A DNA stretch of 64,000 bases from Cryptomeria japonica (taxonomy: Eukaryota > Streptophyta > Pinopsida > Cupressales > Cupressaceae). The stretch's first letter is position 1; each line of letters begins with the position of its first letter. Below, piece by piece: positions 1-10,699 of this stretch. The stretch covers positions 154,342,971-154,406,970 of the forward strand of contig NC_081411.1 in NCBI RefSeq assembly GCF_030272615.1, written 5' to 3'. The notes beneath the pieces were generated by a model. That model did no database searches. It was not told the origin of the DNA and was given only the letters and a program-made list of their open reading frames with translations. The position numbers and the translations under genes are program-made.

Positions 1-535
1 TATTTGGGGTACGAAAGGAATCATGATCATACCCTCCTTGGACAGTAAGGAGAGGTGATTTAGGAACTTGAAAGGTAGGAGAAGGATAAGCACCTTGGAC
101 TTCAATGAGAGGCTTGTTATGCTCATTCAAGTTTATCATGTTAACCAATTTAGAAGTCTTGTTCTTGTTTAAAGATTTCGATAAAGCCACAAAGTCATCC
201 AGAGCATCATCCAACAAAGCATGATCATATCGATTAAAAGGTTTATCTTTTGATTCAAAAGGAGACATCTCCTCATAGAGGGGATTATTGAAAACAACCA
301 TGTTACTAGATTCAGGGGAAGAGTTGATAGGAATGTATCCTTGAGAGGAATCATTCGACTTATCTTTCTCATCACATCTAAATGGCATAGTAACAAGGTT
401 TATGAGTTTTTGGTAAAATGAAGGTTTGGCATCTTTAGGGTTCAAAAACTCATCTAAAGCTTCATCTAATTCGTCTTGGCTATACTCATAATAATCATCA
501 AAAGCACGAACATTTTGCAAATAAAAATCTGACAT
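1..535 (-). CDS. Gag N-terminal leader ORF of a gypsy-type element, cut by the window edge
   Basis: This frame opens with ATG (complement of 533-535) and stays open for 178 codons until it leaves the window at base 1. The protein starts MSDFYLQNVRAFDDYYEYSQ and is very acidic at first (repeated D/E around DELDEALDEF), then rich in S, N, P and K. It lies about 150 nt downstream of a primer binding site and LTR end on the same strand, the place where a gag gene starts in an LTR retrotransposon. No gag core or zinc knuckle is reached before the edge, so the call rests on position and composition. It is the only element frame over 150 codons here without a stop. It may be the N-terminal part of the gag type seen in E1 and A, but the two do not overlap, so this cannot be tested here. 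Confidence 0.6.
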   Translation of the reverse strand, partial: MSDFYLQNVRAFDDYYEYSQDELDEALDEFLNPKDAKPSFYQKLINLVTMPFRCDEKDKSNDSSQGYIPINSSPESSNMVVFNNPLYEEMSPFESKDKPFNRYDHALLDDALDDFVALSKSLNKNKTSKLVNMINLNEHNKPLIEVQGAYPSPTFQVPKSPLLTVQGGYDHDSFRTPN

Positions 536-684
536 TTTGAAATAAAGGTTGCATAAAATTTAAACACACAATGGAAAGAAACACACTTTTTTTCTTTTTT
601 TCTTTTTAATGAAACATGAAATGAAAATACACTAAATCTAGATCTAGATCTAACAAATGCAATGCAAGAGGAAGCAATGATAGT

Positions 685-702
685 TTCACGTCGGGTTCAC
701 CA
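685..702 (-). promoter_or_regulatory. Primer binding site of the left-hand minus-strand element
   Basis: On the minus strand the LTR end CCCCTACACA is followed by TTT and then TGGTGAACCCGACGTGAA. This begins with the TGG expected opposite a tRNA CCA end. From memory the complement matches the 3' end of plant tRNA-Trp; the tRNA assignment is tentative. The site fixes the orientation of the element and the LTR boundary at 706. Confidence 0.7.
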
Positions 703-705
703 AAA

Positions 706-1297
706 TGTGTAGGGGAAAAAGCGAGACTAGGTTAACATGCCCTAATCCTACCTTTTGACACACATTACGGAATACGAAAGAGCCTAGAGGTATCACACAA
801 TTGGCTACTTCTTCTTGTGAAAGAGAGAGCCACGGGCTACCTATTAGGATTTCTATTCCTTTGTTGAAATTGGAAGATCAAATGATGCAAGTTCAAGTCT
901 TAATCCCAAAATGCAAGTATGAACTAATAACAAGATTGCAGAATTGAGATTAAACAATGAACAACTGTAAATACAAGGATGAAATAAGAATGCAGATGTG
1001 TACCCAGAGTCAAAATCAGACTGAAAATGTTCGGGACGGGGGCGCGGGCACCACTGTCCTGATTCTGTCCCGAAAACTGCACCGGAAACTGCTGTTTTGC
1101 ACTCTGGAACACTGTTGGAAACTGTCAGAAATGCTGTCTGTCCGGAGGACTAGGGCGCCCAGCGCTTCTGTCCCAGGGACCAGGGTGCCCAGCACCCCTG
1201 TCCTGGCAGGACCAGGGCGCCCAGCGCCCCTGTCCCAGTCTTTTGCTTTGCAATTTGGTGCGGAGTGCTGTCTCGACCTGCTCTTCTTGGATCTGTC
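706..1297 (-). mobile_element. Truncated 5' LTR (3' part) of the left-hand minus-strand element
   Basis: Read on the minus strand, this block ends CCCCTACACA directly before the primer site. It matches 3139-3722 in inverted orientation over about 590 bp, including the stretch with GCGCCCAGCGC-type GC-rich motifs and the stretch with GGTATCACACAATTGG. Homology stops abruptly near 1297, at GGATCTGTCA, well short of a TG start, so the LTR is cut or its remainder has been replaced. Several frames read through it by chance. Confidence 0.7.
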
Positions 1298-2090
1298 AGG
1301 GACCATGGCGCCCTGAAGGGACTAGGGCACCCCATAGGGACCATGGCACCCTGGGTGGGCCCCGGGTCAGACTTCAGGGCCCGCAAACGATCACAGAAAA
1401 GTCAAATGCAAAAAATCAAAAGTCAAATGTTCAGTCAACTCACCTCGTCCAGTGGCTCATCGTCAATCACGGCCTGGCATAGGATCTCAATCCTCATGGG
1501 ACGCTCCGGTCGTCATGAAGGCATGATGATGGCTATGTGGGCTCTGCTGCAATGAACAGTATTCTGAAATCAACAAAGTGACAAATGCAAATGTCACTTT
1601 CAAAGTATGTACTTTCATTTCTTTATCTTTACTTTTGAAACCCTAATTTTCCTCTATCACTCATTTCATCATAACTTGAGTTTGGGAGATGCGATTTTCG
1701 AGCCGTTTGTTGCGTAGGAATTGTATTTTCATTCCCCTACTCTCGGGATGTTTCAAAAAGTGCTCTGCTGAAGCCTATTTAGTGAACGTCCCTCATCAAT
1801 ACTCTCTTACATAATTTGTCGCAAGTAAACATGCTACCCTGTTTCACCTCCCTAATAAGCAAGTCGAAACAGGGGGGGCATATAGCTACTCACAAATTTC
1901 ATCACTTTCCTTAGTAAGCATTAGGTGATTTTGTGATCTAACGTGTGTTTTGTAGGGTGCGGTTCCTAACTGTGTACTGTAGATACTGCTGGGGGCTTCG
2001 TCCGACAACTTATGGATATATCCTTTATCAAATGATGTTTACTTTTCTGTACTTTAGCTTGCATATGCACGTAGTACTCATATGACCGCT
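1298..2090 (+). other. Non-coding 3' internal region of the plus-strand element E0
   Basis: No credible reading frame is present. The first 80 bp hold GGGACCATGGC/ACCCTG motifs. The rest is typical sequence upstream of a polypurine tract, and a short stretch at 1960-2010 (ctgctgggggcttcgtcc) resembles the 3' untranslated part of E1 near 6480. I read it as the end of the internal region of the element whose 3' LTR starts at 2106. The junction with the minus-strand LTR at about 1297 is not explained. Confidence 0.4.
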
Positions 2091-2105
2091 AAAGTGGGGG
2101 CTAAA
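2091..2105 (+). promoter_or_regulatory. Polypurine tract before the E0 3' LTR
   Basis: AAAGTGGGGGCTAAA sits directly against the LTR start TGTAGTGTCG. The identical tract precedes another LTR at 6605. This is the plus-strand priming site and shows that the LTR at 2106 is a 3' LTR of a plus-strand element. Confidence 0.8.
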
Positions 2106-3722
2106 TGTAGTGTCGTAAATTGTACGCACTTGCTAGGGTGGTACAATTTCACACCTAGTTTAGCACCCGCCTTAGTGCATTTTACATTTTGCATTGCATT
2201 TCTCCTTTAGCACTTAATTAATCAAATTAATTAGGTCTAAGGTCCTATTTCATTGTCCTTTGCATCATAAAGTTGGGCCCTTTCGTTAAAGCGTGCCCTT
2301 TTCATCTTATTCCTCCAATACATCACTCAATCAAAAACCCTAATTAAGTCCTATTTCGAACTTGGGGGCTTGGTTTCGGGGGTCAAAACATCTCGAAATC
2401 ACCTGTAACTTCGGGATTCTCTCTAAAATCATCATATCCGACGGCCCTGAAAATTTGGTGAAAAGTTGTCGGGACCATGGCACCCGGAGTGCACATGGTC
2501 CCGGACATTTTTCCCAAAATTTTAGGAGCACAATCCAATCACAAAATAAAGCTTAACCCCAAGAAATTGGCGGGAAATTCAATCTCTAGGTCGGCCAAAA
2601 GATGAAATTACGACCTAGGGTTTCATACATAAGAGCTCTCTTTCTTCATTTGAAGGGGGCCGATTTTTGTTTTCAGGAACCTCATATGCAGTGAAAGAGC
2701 AGATCTTTGAAGACTTCAACAACATTCAACATCCTTCTATCAAGCATTTATCAATTTCATTCATCCATTTAGGGCTTGGAAGACATTGAAGAACAATAGG
2801 AGATTACCAACTGAAGATTGGCTTGTACTCCTCCCTTGAGGGTTGGGTATGATTTCATGTTGTTTTCATGTCTTTGCATAAGCTTCAATATATCCTTTCA
2901 TGATTTAGAGCATTTACATTATCATTTACAAGCAATTAGGGTTTACTTTCTAGGTTGCTCTAGTTTGCTTTCTTGCATTTTAGGACCTTGCACACACAAT
3001 ACATTTTATAAAACAACTTGGCTATTCGTGGAGGTGGAAATCACCGAAGCGGGGGTTTGACTAAGGCAAAACCCTATATAGCCGCCCATACCATTTTCAG
3101 ATATAAGTGCAGGTTTCGGGACTCAGACGACGCCGCAGGTGACAGATCCAGGAAGAGCAGGTCGAGACAGCACTCCGCACCAAATTGCAGAGCAAAAGAC
3201 TGGGACAGGGGCGCTGGGCACCCTGGTCCTGCCAGGACAGGGGCACTGGGCGCCCTGGTCCCTGGGACAGAGGCGCTGGGTGCCCTGGTCCTCCGGACAG
3301 ACAACATTTCCGACAGTGTTCCAGAGTGCAAAACAACAGTTTCCGGTGCAGTTTTTGGGACAGAATCAAGACAGTGGCGCCCGCGCCCTCGTCCCGAACA
3401 TTTTCAGTCCGATTTTGACTCCGGGTACACATCTGCATTCTTATTTCATCCTTGTATTTACAGATGTTCATTGTTTAATCTCAATTCTGCAATCTTGTTA
3501 TTAGTTCATACTTGCATTTTGGGATTAAGACTTGAACTTGCATCATTTAATCTTCCAATTTCAACAAAGGAATAGAAATCCTAATAGGTATCCCGTGGCT
3601 CTCTCTTTCACAAGAAGAAGTAGCCAATTGTGTGATACCTCTAGGCTCTTTCGTATTCCGTAATGTGTGTCAAAAGGTAGGATTAGGGCATGTTAACCTA
3701 GTCTCGCTTTTTCCCCTACACA
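2106..3722 (+). mobile_element. 3' LTR of plus-strand element E0 (about 1.62 kb), inserted in E1 gag
   Basis: It starts TGTAGTGTCG after a polypurine tract and ends CCCCTACACA. Sequence resuming at 3723 (ATAAGGGAAAAACTTCTT) matches the uninterrupted gag of element A near 10664, so the LTR end is placed by comparison with an empty copy. The last 580 bp form the inverted partner of 706-1297. An inverted repeat CGGGACCATG / CATGGTCCCG lies at 2470-2503. The frame at 3018-3575 inside it is not a gene. The rest of E0, including its 5' LTR, is not identifiable to the left. Confidence 0.75.
2470..2503. repeat. Inverted repeat in the LTR (10-bp perfect arms)
   Basis: Arms 2470-2479 (CGGGACCATG) and 2494-2503 (CATGGTCCCG) are perfect complements around a 14-nt loop. 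A weaker version of the same arrangement occurs in the related LTRs at about 7394, 10063 and 52399, so it is a recurring LTR structure rather than a chance palindrome. Confidence 0.7.
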
Positions 3723-4713
3723 ATAAGGGAAAAACTTCTTTTGTCTGAGTTTACTTCCTTTCCACAGTTGTGAGCAACATGCCACAATTATCAACTGGCT
3801 ATGAGTCAAATGGAGCAATCCACTCCTATGGCTCTGAGTGATAAGGGGGAGAGTGTTCAATAACCATTTGTGATGTTCAAACCAACAAAAATCTTCATCA
3901 AGTTTAATGATCCAATCAACAACAACCATGTGAATGTTGCAATAGGTTTGGCTTCTATTTCTAAATTTTTCCAAAGAGAAAGACAGTTTACTACTTTGAA
4001 TGAATCTTTACATAGTATTATGTCTCAGTTGTTGCACATAAATATTATCAAACTTCCTTCTATAAAACAAATTGATCCTTCTAAACTTGCATCCCCTTAT
4101 TTTGATAAAAAAATCCTTTTGTCAATTGCATCATCAACCTGGTCATGATACTGAGAAATGTTTTTCATTTAAGAATAAGATTCAAGACTTGATTGATAAT
4201 AATACTATATATATGGTAGGTGTGAATGATAAAGGGAATAAATCAGTAGCTCCTCCTAATCAAAATCTTAAGATTTTCACTGATCCCTTTCCATCTCATA
4301 CCTTTAATGTTATTGAGATTGTGCCTAATTCTCTATCTTCTGAAGAATTCACCTCTATGGCTCCAAATTTAGTTAATATGGTAGAAACACAGGATATGCC
4401 TAAAGATCCTTGTATCACATTTGACCCTAGCGAGACCATTAGAGCACCTGATGGCCCTTTATACACAGTTGCAAAGGTTAAGGATATCCCTTGTCGTGGT
4501 GCCCTGATTGATCCCTCTTGCATGGTTAATGTCATAATTGAGGAGTATCTTTTCACTTTACGATTGCATAAACCACTATATGATGTTTCTAATGTGTTTG
4601 TGAAGTTATTTAATGGCTTCTCTTGTCCTACCATTGGCTTTATCACCCTTCCTGTTGAAATTCATACTAAATCCTTGGATGTTGACTTTGTCATCATACC
4701 TTCTTCTGAGTAA
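3723..4713 (+). pseudogene. E1 gag C-terminal half, zinc knuckle and protease-like domain (broken)
   Basis: The Gag part reads from LLSEFTSFPQLC through a linker to a zinc knuckle of the form C-X2-H-X4-H-X4-C at about 4120-4161 (CQLHHQPGH then DTEKC). A retropepsin-like domain follows: TVAKVKDIPCRGALIDP at about 4462-4512, then a beta-rich stretch ending near 4710. The usual D-T/S-G active site reads D-P-S here. A stop (TAA) lies in early gag near 3860, and a one-base slip in the A-run near 4104-4113 shifts the frame relative to element A (51300 onward), which reads through. The N-terminal half of gag is absent because the E0 LTR occupies that place. A stop ends the frame at 4711-4713, where A continues. 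No RT follows. Confidence 0.75.
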
Positions 4714-5448
4714 TTCCATGTGAAGTTGGACTATCATTGGCTATCTTCCATGAAGGCTATTGCTTCTCCAATTCACAAGTGTCACAGATTTCCTCATAAT
4801 GGAGAGATCATAACCATGAACCATAGCTTATTTTGTGCATCCAAACGAAGCCCCAATGCTCTATTGATCTCTTTTGGCATAAACAATTTCAATCTCTTCC
4901 ATCAAGGAGTGATGCTCTTTTTCAATCTTATAAAAAATGGAATAATGATATGATCTTATCCTTAAGTCAAACTAGATCTCCAACACTTGACATTCCTATT
5001 ATTCTTCAAGATGAGGTTCTTCCCCTCACGGATAGAACTAATCTCCCTCCTAAGGAAGATCGTCCACCTATCCCTATGGATGTGACTTTACCTTCTCTTA
5101 AAGAGAACAACAATATTCTTCTTAAGGTTAGACCTATACCTCCTCATGATGGACTTGGTCTCCTTCCTACACCTAATATTCTTCCTTTCTATGATACAGT
5201 TCTACCTTTCTTTTATCGAGAGAAGAGGCCTGCCTCTCCTATTTTTTCAACCAAAAAGACCTCAACCTAAACCTTCCACTATCAAGGAGAGAAACGTTCC
5301 TACTTTTCCAAGTGTTCCTCCTCCTTCTCAGCCTTCCACTAAGACTTGACTGAATCATTGTGCGAGAGAACATTGACAAAGACGCCATGTTCGAGCTCGT
5401 GAAGCTATCCTTCAAAATACTAAATCTCCTCAGACTCCGACATTTGAC
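4714..5448 (+). pseudogene. E1 protease tail and proline-rich region (broken)
   Basis: The sequence continues the protein seen intact in A at 53220-53891: the end of the protease fold (SSMKAIASPIHKC, FPHNGEIITMNHS), a short linker, then a long proline-rich stretch (repeated PP, PSTIKER, VPPPSQPSTK). In E1 the reading changes frame more than once (4720-4953, then 4953-5270, then 5146-5349) and ends at a TGA at 5347. A and E1 agree closely here. In most gypsy elements RT would start after the protease; no RT motif (such as YVDD or the LPxG region) is present. Confidence 0.65.
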
Positions 5449-5853
5449 ATGATTCCCTTTTCTCCTAAGAAAGATGTTCAACCTACATCTCCAAATCATA
5501 AGTTGCACAAAACATGTGATGGTTTTACTCCTACTCATTTTCTTGCTCCTCTTTCTCTAAACTTTGATGAAGAAATGGGTGAAAATGTTATTCCTAATGA
5601 CAATACAACTCCTAATGCTTTTGATAGTGAGTATGAGTATGTTGACATAGACAAGTATTTACCAGATGAGTTTTCACAAACCCTAATCCTAGCTCCTAGA
5701 ATCGAACAAAGTAACTTACAACATGAACATAGTCCTTGTTTGGATCTTGCGATAGCTCCATTTACTATGTCTGATGTCGCTTCTCTGGCATGTTGCTTGC
5801 CTTCTCAAAATAGTGATCAACAAGATCGGGAGGTAGATGTCATGCTAGATTAG
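5449..5853 (+). CDS. E1 acidic C-terminal ORF, 134 codons, function unknown
   Basis: The frame starts MIPFSPKKDVQPTSPNHKLH. It has a short basic N-terminus and then an acidic middle (FDEEMGEN, EYEYVDIDKYLPDEF). It ends with TAG at 5851. It probably belonged to one polyprotein with the proline-rich segment upstream. I recognise no enzyme motif. The start of the same region occurs in A up to about 54003, where A is cut. It is followed directly by the 3' untranslated region and polypurine tract, so it is the last coding part of the element. Confidence 0.45.
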   Translation: MIPFSPKKDVQPTSPNHKLHKTCDGFTPTHFLAPLSLNFDEEMGENVIPNDNTTPNAFDSEYEYVDIDKYLPDEFSQTLILAPRIEQSNLQHEHSPCLDLAIAPFTMSDVASLACCLPSQNSDQQDREVDVMLD

Positions 5854-6589
5854 CAATATTAGCACTCTAGATCTTTCTCTCTCTCCTTTCTTTCTCTTTT
5901 GTGACCATTCTTCTATATGTATCCTTGTTCTTCTATTGTTCCCTTAATGTCTACTTGGGGATGATGCAAAGCATTTGAGATCTTTTCTTTGTCTCTTTCA
6001 TGTTGACTCAAAAGGCACCCTCTCTTCCCTTTCTTCTAATGTAGTGTCCTTCTTTGGGGTTTGAAGATTATTATATGCATATACATACATGATATACATG
6101 AGTTATCATACAACATACTAACCCCGAGGAAAGCGAAACTACCTCATGTTTTGTGCTCATTATCCTTGGATTCATTCCTCGATTGGGGGCTAAATCCTTG
6201 CGATAATGTGCTCGCTTCCTTTTCTCTCTCGGGTGTATCCTACCTTAAACAAATCCCTCCCGATAAGGCGTGTGCGATCGCTTTAATGTGGGGGCATACA
6301 CTCCGCTCATACTTTCCTTCTTGTGATACTTAGAATTACTTAGTGAACTTTGTTTTGCTTTGTAATCTTTTGTATCCTTGCTTTCATGACTCATAGTGAA
6401 GGGAAATTTACTACTTGCAGTCATGGTTCTCCCCTTCTCGATCTTCCCTTTTACTTTGTCAATCAAAATCGTAAGATCCTAAGTCCACCGGGGGCTTGGC
6501 GCATCTTGCCTCCTTGACATGGTAAAAGTCTTTCAATCTTGTTTCCTTAAACTTTATCGACAGTATTGCTGTACACTTATACTCCCGCT
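5854..6589 (+). other. E1 3' untranslated region
   Basis: About 740 bp without a credible gene between the last E1 frame and the polypurine tract. It has C/T-rich runs (ctctctcctttctttctctt) and GC-rich motifs such as ATGTGGGGGC. The frame at 6061-6333 has no recognisable domain and I do not call it. Confidence 0.5.
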
Positions 6590-6604
6590 AAAGTGGGGGC
6601 TAAA
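6590..6604 (+). promoter_or_regulatory. Polypurine tract of E1
   Basis: AAAGTGGGGGCTAAA, identical to the tract at 2091, sits against the LTR start TGTAGTCTCATAAAATTG. Confidence 0.8.
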
Positions 6605-7794
6605 TGTAGTCTCATAAAATTGCAACCCTAGCAATTTTTGATTGCATTAGGGTCCTCATGCAAGTGAGATCGAATCCTCTAGCCTGATCGGAGACTAGAG
6701 ATTTCTCTACCCTTAGAAACAACTTCTTCCTTGGCCTTTGCATCACCCCATCCACACTCTGTCCTAGAGAAAGGGGTAGGACAGGGGTGTGGCACCCTTG
6801 TCCCTTCCCTATTTTTGGGGCAGGACCCTTCCTAGGGTTGCATTGTTGGTTATGCATTGGGTGGGAAACTCCCCCGATGTCATCCCATGATGAAAATCAG
6901 ATCCACTAACATATATTTAAGGGGCATTCATCCTCTCATTTGCATAAGTTAAGATTGGATAGGATTGGAGTGTGTCAAGTTTCATAAGCGATCAAGCATT
7001 CAAGAGCATTCAAGCATTTAAGCATTCTTTTCCAGCATTGAGCATTCTCATGTCTCCGTTCAAGGCTAGGTGTTGCATTCAAGTCAAGGAATCAACCATT
7101 GAAGAGGAGATTGATTTCAATACAATTCCACACAAGCATTTCTATCAACATTGCTACTACAACCTCCCTTGAGGTGATTTAAAATTCATTCTTTCATTTA
7201 CATCTACTTGCAAGTAATTTCTTCCATTACTTGGTTAATTCCAAAACTGGGGTTTGACCTAAAGGAAAACTGCCAATCCCAACCCATTTTCCTCTCTTTT
7301 TTGTGTGTAGGTTGCAAGTGCACAACTGTATTTTCAGATTCGGGCTTCATTTGTAAAGGCGGAAAAACCCTTTTCGTTTCACGTATTTTTTGGAGGACTG
7401 TGTACATTCTCACCATAGTTCGGGCAACTTTTCCTCAAATTCGTAGGGTGACTTCATCTTGACATATTACTACCATATCTAGGTGTACAACTTCATCCCA
7501 TGTTCTGATCTCAAGTTATAATCAATTCTTTGTCACTTTTGCACTACATAATTCAATCAATTCCTTTTCATTTCAAACAAGGAAGAGGGGATCAACTTAT
7601 CATTCTCATTTCATTTAGAAATCAATCTACCATCTTCGTGTGGAGAGATTTAATCTAGTGAATTATCCTCTCCTCTTCCTAATGTAATATAGTGAAAAGT
7701 GTTTGAAGGATAATCAATAGTGAAACTCTCATCTCTTTGAGGGAAAGGGTAGTTTTCCTCTTGATAGATCATTCACCATTTTTCCACCATTACA
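6605..7794 (+). mobile_element. 3' LTR of E1 (about 1.19 kb)
   Basis: It begins TGTAGTCTCATAAAATTG and ends CCACCATTACA. It is clearly homologous over its length to the solo LTR at 51558-52796, which has the same start, the same GGTAGGACAGGGG-type GC motif and the same end. Frames inside it (6972, 7208) are LTR sequence. No second E1 LTR is visible, since its left part lies beyond the E0 insertion. Confidence 0.75.
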
Positions 7795-8759
7795 CTCCAT
7801 ATCCTAAATAAGGTATTGGAAATCAAATTTGAAGGGTGCCAACTGAATTGTTGGTGCACATATGAAGATATGGAAGAATATCAAATATCAAATAATATTA
7901 GATATCTGATGTTTATGGATATTTGTTATGCTTTGTTTTTTGTCATGGCTACATGTACTAACATCCAAGCCAAACAAAAAGTCAACATGGATTTTTCCCA
8001 TTTTTGGGCAAATTGAGAAGATATTTTTTTCTTATTGCCACTTTTAGGCCCCTCGTGGTCCTGCACATACCCGCCTACTTATAAAAAATGGTTTGATCTA
8101 GTATCATTCATCTCTTGAACTAATGGCTATATGCTTTTCATGGTGCATCACATGTTTCTAGACTCCTTGGTTACAAGATTAAATGCATTTGTATGCTCAT
8201 ATGTGCTCTTATATGTTTTTTTGCTCAAGAAGATTTGACATGCTTATGTATGCATGGTTGTGTACAGATTGTTTTTCCTTAATTACCATTGAAAGTCATT
8301 ATGAAATCACTATGCTTTTCCCTGTGTTTAAGATGGGTCTAAAATTTTGAAATAAAATATATAGTTAAGCAAGGATTGTTTCTTATCTTTGTATGTATAT
8401 TATATGCATATTATGTTCACATGGTATTATTACATTAGTTATATCATGTTGCACAAATTTCATTAATCTTGTTAGCATCACTTTGGTAGTCTTCCTCGTA
8501 TTGCACTAGGTATCTTTCGTACACCACAAAAAGATTCTAGGGAAGTGTAACTACTTTGTGGTAAGGTAGAAACACACTCTAAAAATTTTCTCACCCATGG
8601 TGTGCTTGAGGGATATAGATGTCAAGAACTTTCATGTCACAGTGGTCTTCATGATTTGTTCTGTATTCATTGCATTTGACCTTGTGGTCTATTACAAATG
8701 TATATATGTTCCTTATGTTTAGCCTTATTATTGGCTTATGTACTTAATCCTTATGTCAA
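7795..8759. other. Unassigned AT-rich sequence
   Basis: No gene, RNA or clear repeat recognised. The frame at 7816-8016 is short and without motif. The region may be the flank in which E1 sits or a decayed element. Confidence 0.4.
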
Positions 8760-9519
8760 AATATAATTTCATGTCTGTGATCTTGTGTATTTGAACATAT
8801 TATAACAGTGTACAGGTATGCAAGAAATAATGCAGTAAATAGAATTAAAAGCATCCACATGAAAAACACACCATGACACAAGGACTTAACGAGGAAACCC
8901 AGTGTGGGAAAAACCTTGGTGGGATTTGTGACCCACAATATTCACTTACTGGCCAATAAGAGAATATTACTTACAAGAGGGGCCTGCACATGTAGGAAGG
9001 CCAACTGCCTAGAGCTCACTGCTCAAAGAGAAGTCTCACTGACTTACAATGAGGATTATACAAATCCAATATCTTGTACTGCTTTACAATAACATCTATA
9101 ATGCCTGATCAAGTATCAGTTTCTGCTCTATTCTTTACATAAAACCTTTAACCTATATTTCACATAATAGGTTTGCCTAATATCTTCCCTTTTTTCACTT
9201 ACTTTCCCTTACAAAATGTCTACAATGATCTCTCTTATATATAAGTGTCATTTTACAACTTTCCAAGTCGGCTTACAATTTTTACAATAATAAACAAAAT
9301 ATAATATATCAAAAATCTTGTCAGCCTCTATGCGGTATGCTTCCTTTCTCTGTGCCGGTGCCGGTGGTCTGAGTGCCAGTGTAGAGTGTGATCTGTTGAT
9401 GCCGGTGAACTATCTTGCTGGTGTAATGCCTTGCCAGTGTAATAGGATTGTAAGGTTCCCATCAATGACAAAACCTTCAATCACCTACAATGTCTCATTG
9501 GAATGTGCATATGCCAACA
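8760..9519. mobile_element. Probable copia-type LTR remnant
   Basis: The stretch at 8895-8945 (aacgaggaaacccagtgtgg, gggaaaaaccttggtggga, tttgtgacccacaatattc) matches the design of the copia LTR at 27275-27340 (aacgtggaaacccaaatagg, then gggaaaaaccactatggga). The block ends ATGCCAACA, like the CCAACA end of that LTR. No internal region is attached, so a solo or fragmentary LTR is likely. The left boundary is uncertain and I found no convincing target duplication. Confidence 0.45.
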
Positions 9520-10348
9520 GAACTAAAAATTGTTTTGTTTGTGAAATTCAATTTCCTCGTCTTGTTCAATTTGTAAATAAAACTTACAAAACTAAGAGAT
9601 TACTTGTTAAAACCCTAATTTTCAAAAATCATATTGAACTTGTGCAAAAATTAGATTTCAACTTAATTATCAGATTTCTGATTGTTCTCAGATTTGTCTT
9701 CAATCTTGCAATTCAAATTTTCAAATTCCCCTCTTTTTCCCAAAATTCAAATTTTAAAATTAATTGGTTATGTCATAAAGCCCTAATTTTCCAATTTAAT
9801 TGGATTTTGTGTGAATTTCAAATCAATTTCATTTCAATTCAGATTTCGAAACATTTTCCAAGGTGTCCCTATCTATTAGGTTTGATCTTTTTTAAAATTA
9901 CAATTCAATTCCTCTTTTTCTTCAAAACCATAATAGGGTCCTATTTTCACATTTGCGCCTTCATTTCACTCATCTAGAGATTGTAAAATTCACCAATTTT
10001 TTGGGGTTAGCTTTAAAATTATCGTAATATCCATCCCTTAAATTTTTGAAAAAGGTTGGTCGGACCATGTGCGTTCCCACCATAGTCCTCGACTTTTTCC
10101 CTGAAATTTCAGGAGACTGTTATGACTGTATTTGCTAACCTAAATCCAAAAGATTGGTTGATTTTATCAATTTTTGATCCCTCTAGAATCGGAAATACCT
10201 CCCAAATTCAATATTTCAAATTTCAAGAATTTTTTTAAAATTAAGAGGTTAATTATAGTCAACCCTGATTTTAAAAATTCTATTTTAAAAATTAAATGGA
10301 ATACTTGGCCCTAATTTTGAAATTTCAATTTCCTTTCATTTTTGAAAA
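9520..10348. other. AT-rich LTR-like sequence left of the element A gag fragment
   Basis: Mostly A+T with repeated AATTTTCAAAATT-like runs. At 10063-10090 it carries ggaccatg...catagtcc, an imperfect version of the LTR hairpin at 2470. This suggests LTR-derived DNA, but no LTR end or primer site is found before gag starts at 10349. A 219-codon frame (9318-9977) runs across it without any domain. Confidence 0.35.
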
Positions 10349-10699
10349 TTGTGTCATTCCCTTCCTCCAACAAAGTTCAAATTGTATACAAGAACACTAA
10401 GAGATAAGGCTTTACAATGGTGTCGCTCTTTGCCTTCATATTCTATCGTTTCTTTTCAACAACTAGCAAATGCTTTCATCCAACAATTTCAAAATAATAT
10501 TAGTCCTAAAATCACTTTGACTAATTTAATTCATTATAAACAAGGTGTTAAAGAAAAAGTGACTTATTTCATTGGTAGATATAAGCATTTGTGTGCTCAA
10601 ATTTCTTTTCATGTACTTGATAATGATATTCAAATAATTTTCATTTCTAATTTACAAAAAAGATATCAGGGAAAAGATTCTTTTGTCTGAGTTTACTTC
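10349..10699 (+). pseudogene. Element A gag core, N-terminal fragment
   Basis: The protein shows a retrotransposon Gag core: TRTLRDKALQWCRSLP, then SFQQLANAFIQQFQNN and a helical repeat up to NLQKRYQGKD. A one-base slip in the A-run at about 10652-10658 puts the last codons out of frame, and the correct frame (KILLSEFTS) continues after the insertion at 51030. The codon used as start is TTG, so the true N-terminus is missing. Bases 10695-10699 (ACTTC) are the target duplication of the T3 insertion. The uninterrupted version of this junction is seen in E1 at about 3742-3760. Confidence 0.75.

Noticed and set aside
3018-3575. 185-codon frame, and the counterpart frames at 957-1316 and 1016-1306
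   Set aside because: All lie inside LTR sequence and its inverted copy. GC-rich LTR repeats give several overlapping open frames on both strands.
6061-6333. 90-codon frame in the E1 3' region
   Set aside because: No motif, and the region is typical untranslated sequence before a polypurine tract.
9318-9977. 219-codon plus-strand frame
   Set aside because: It crosses the end of a copia-like LTR into AT-rich DNA, is dominated by F/I/K/N from AT bias, and shows no domain or start context.
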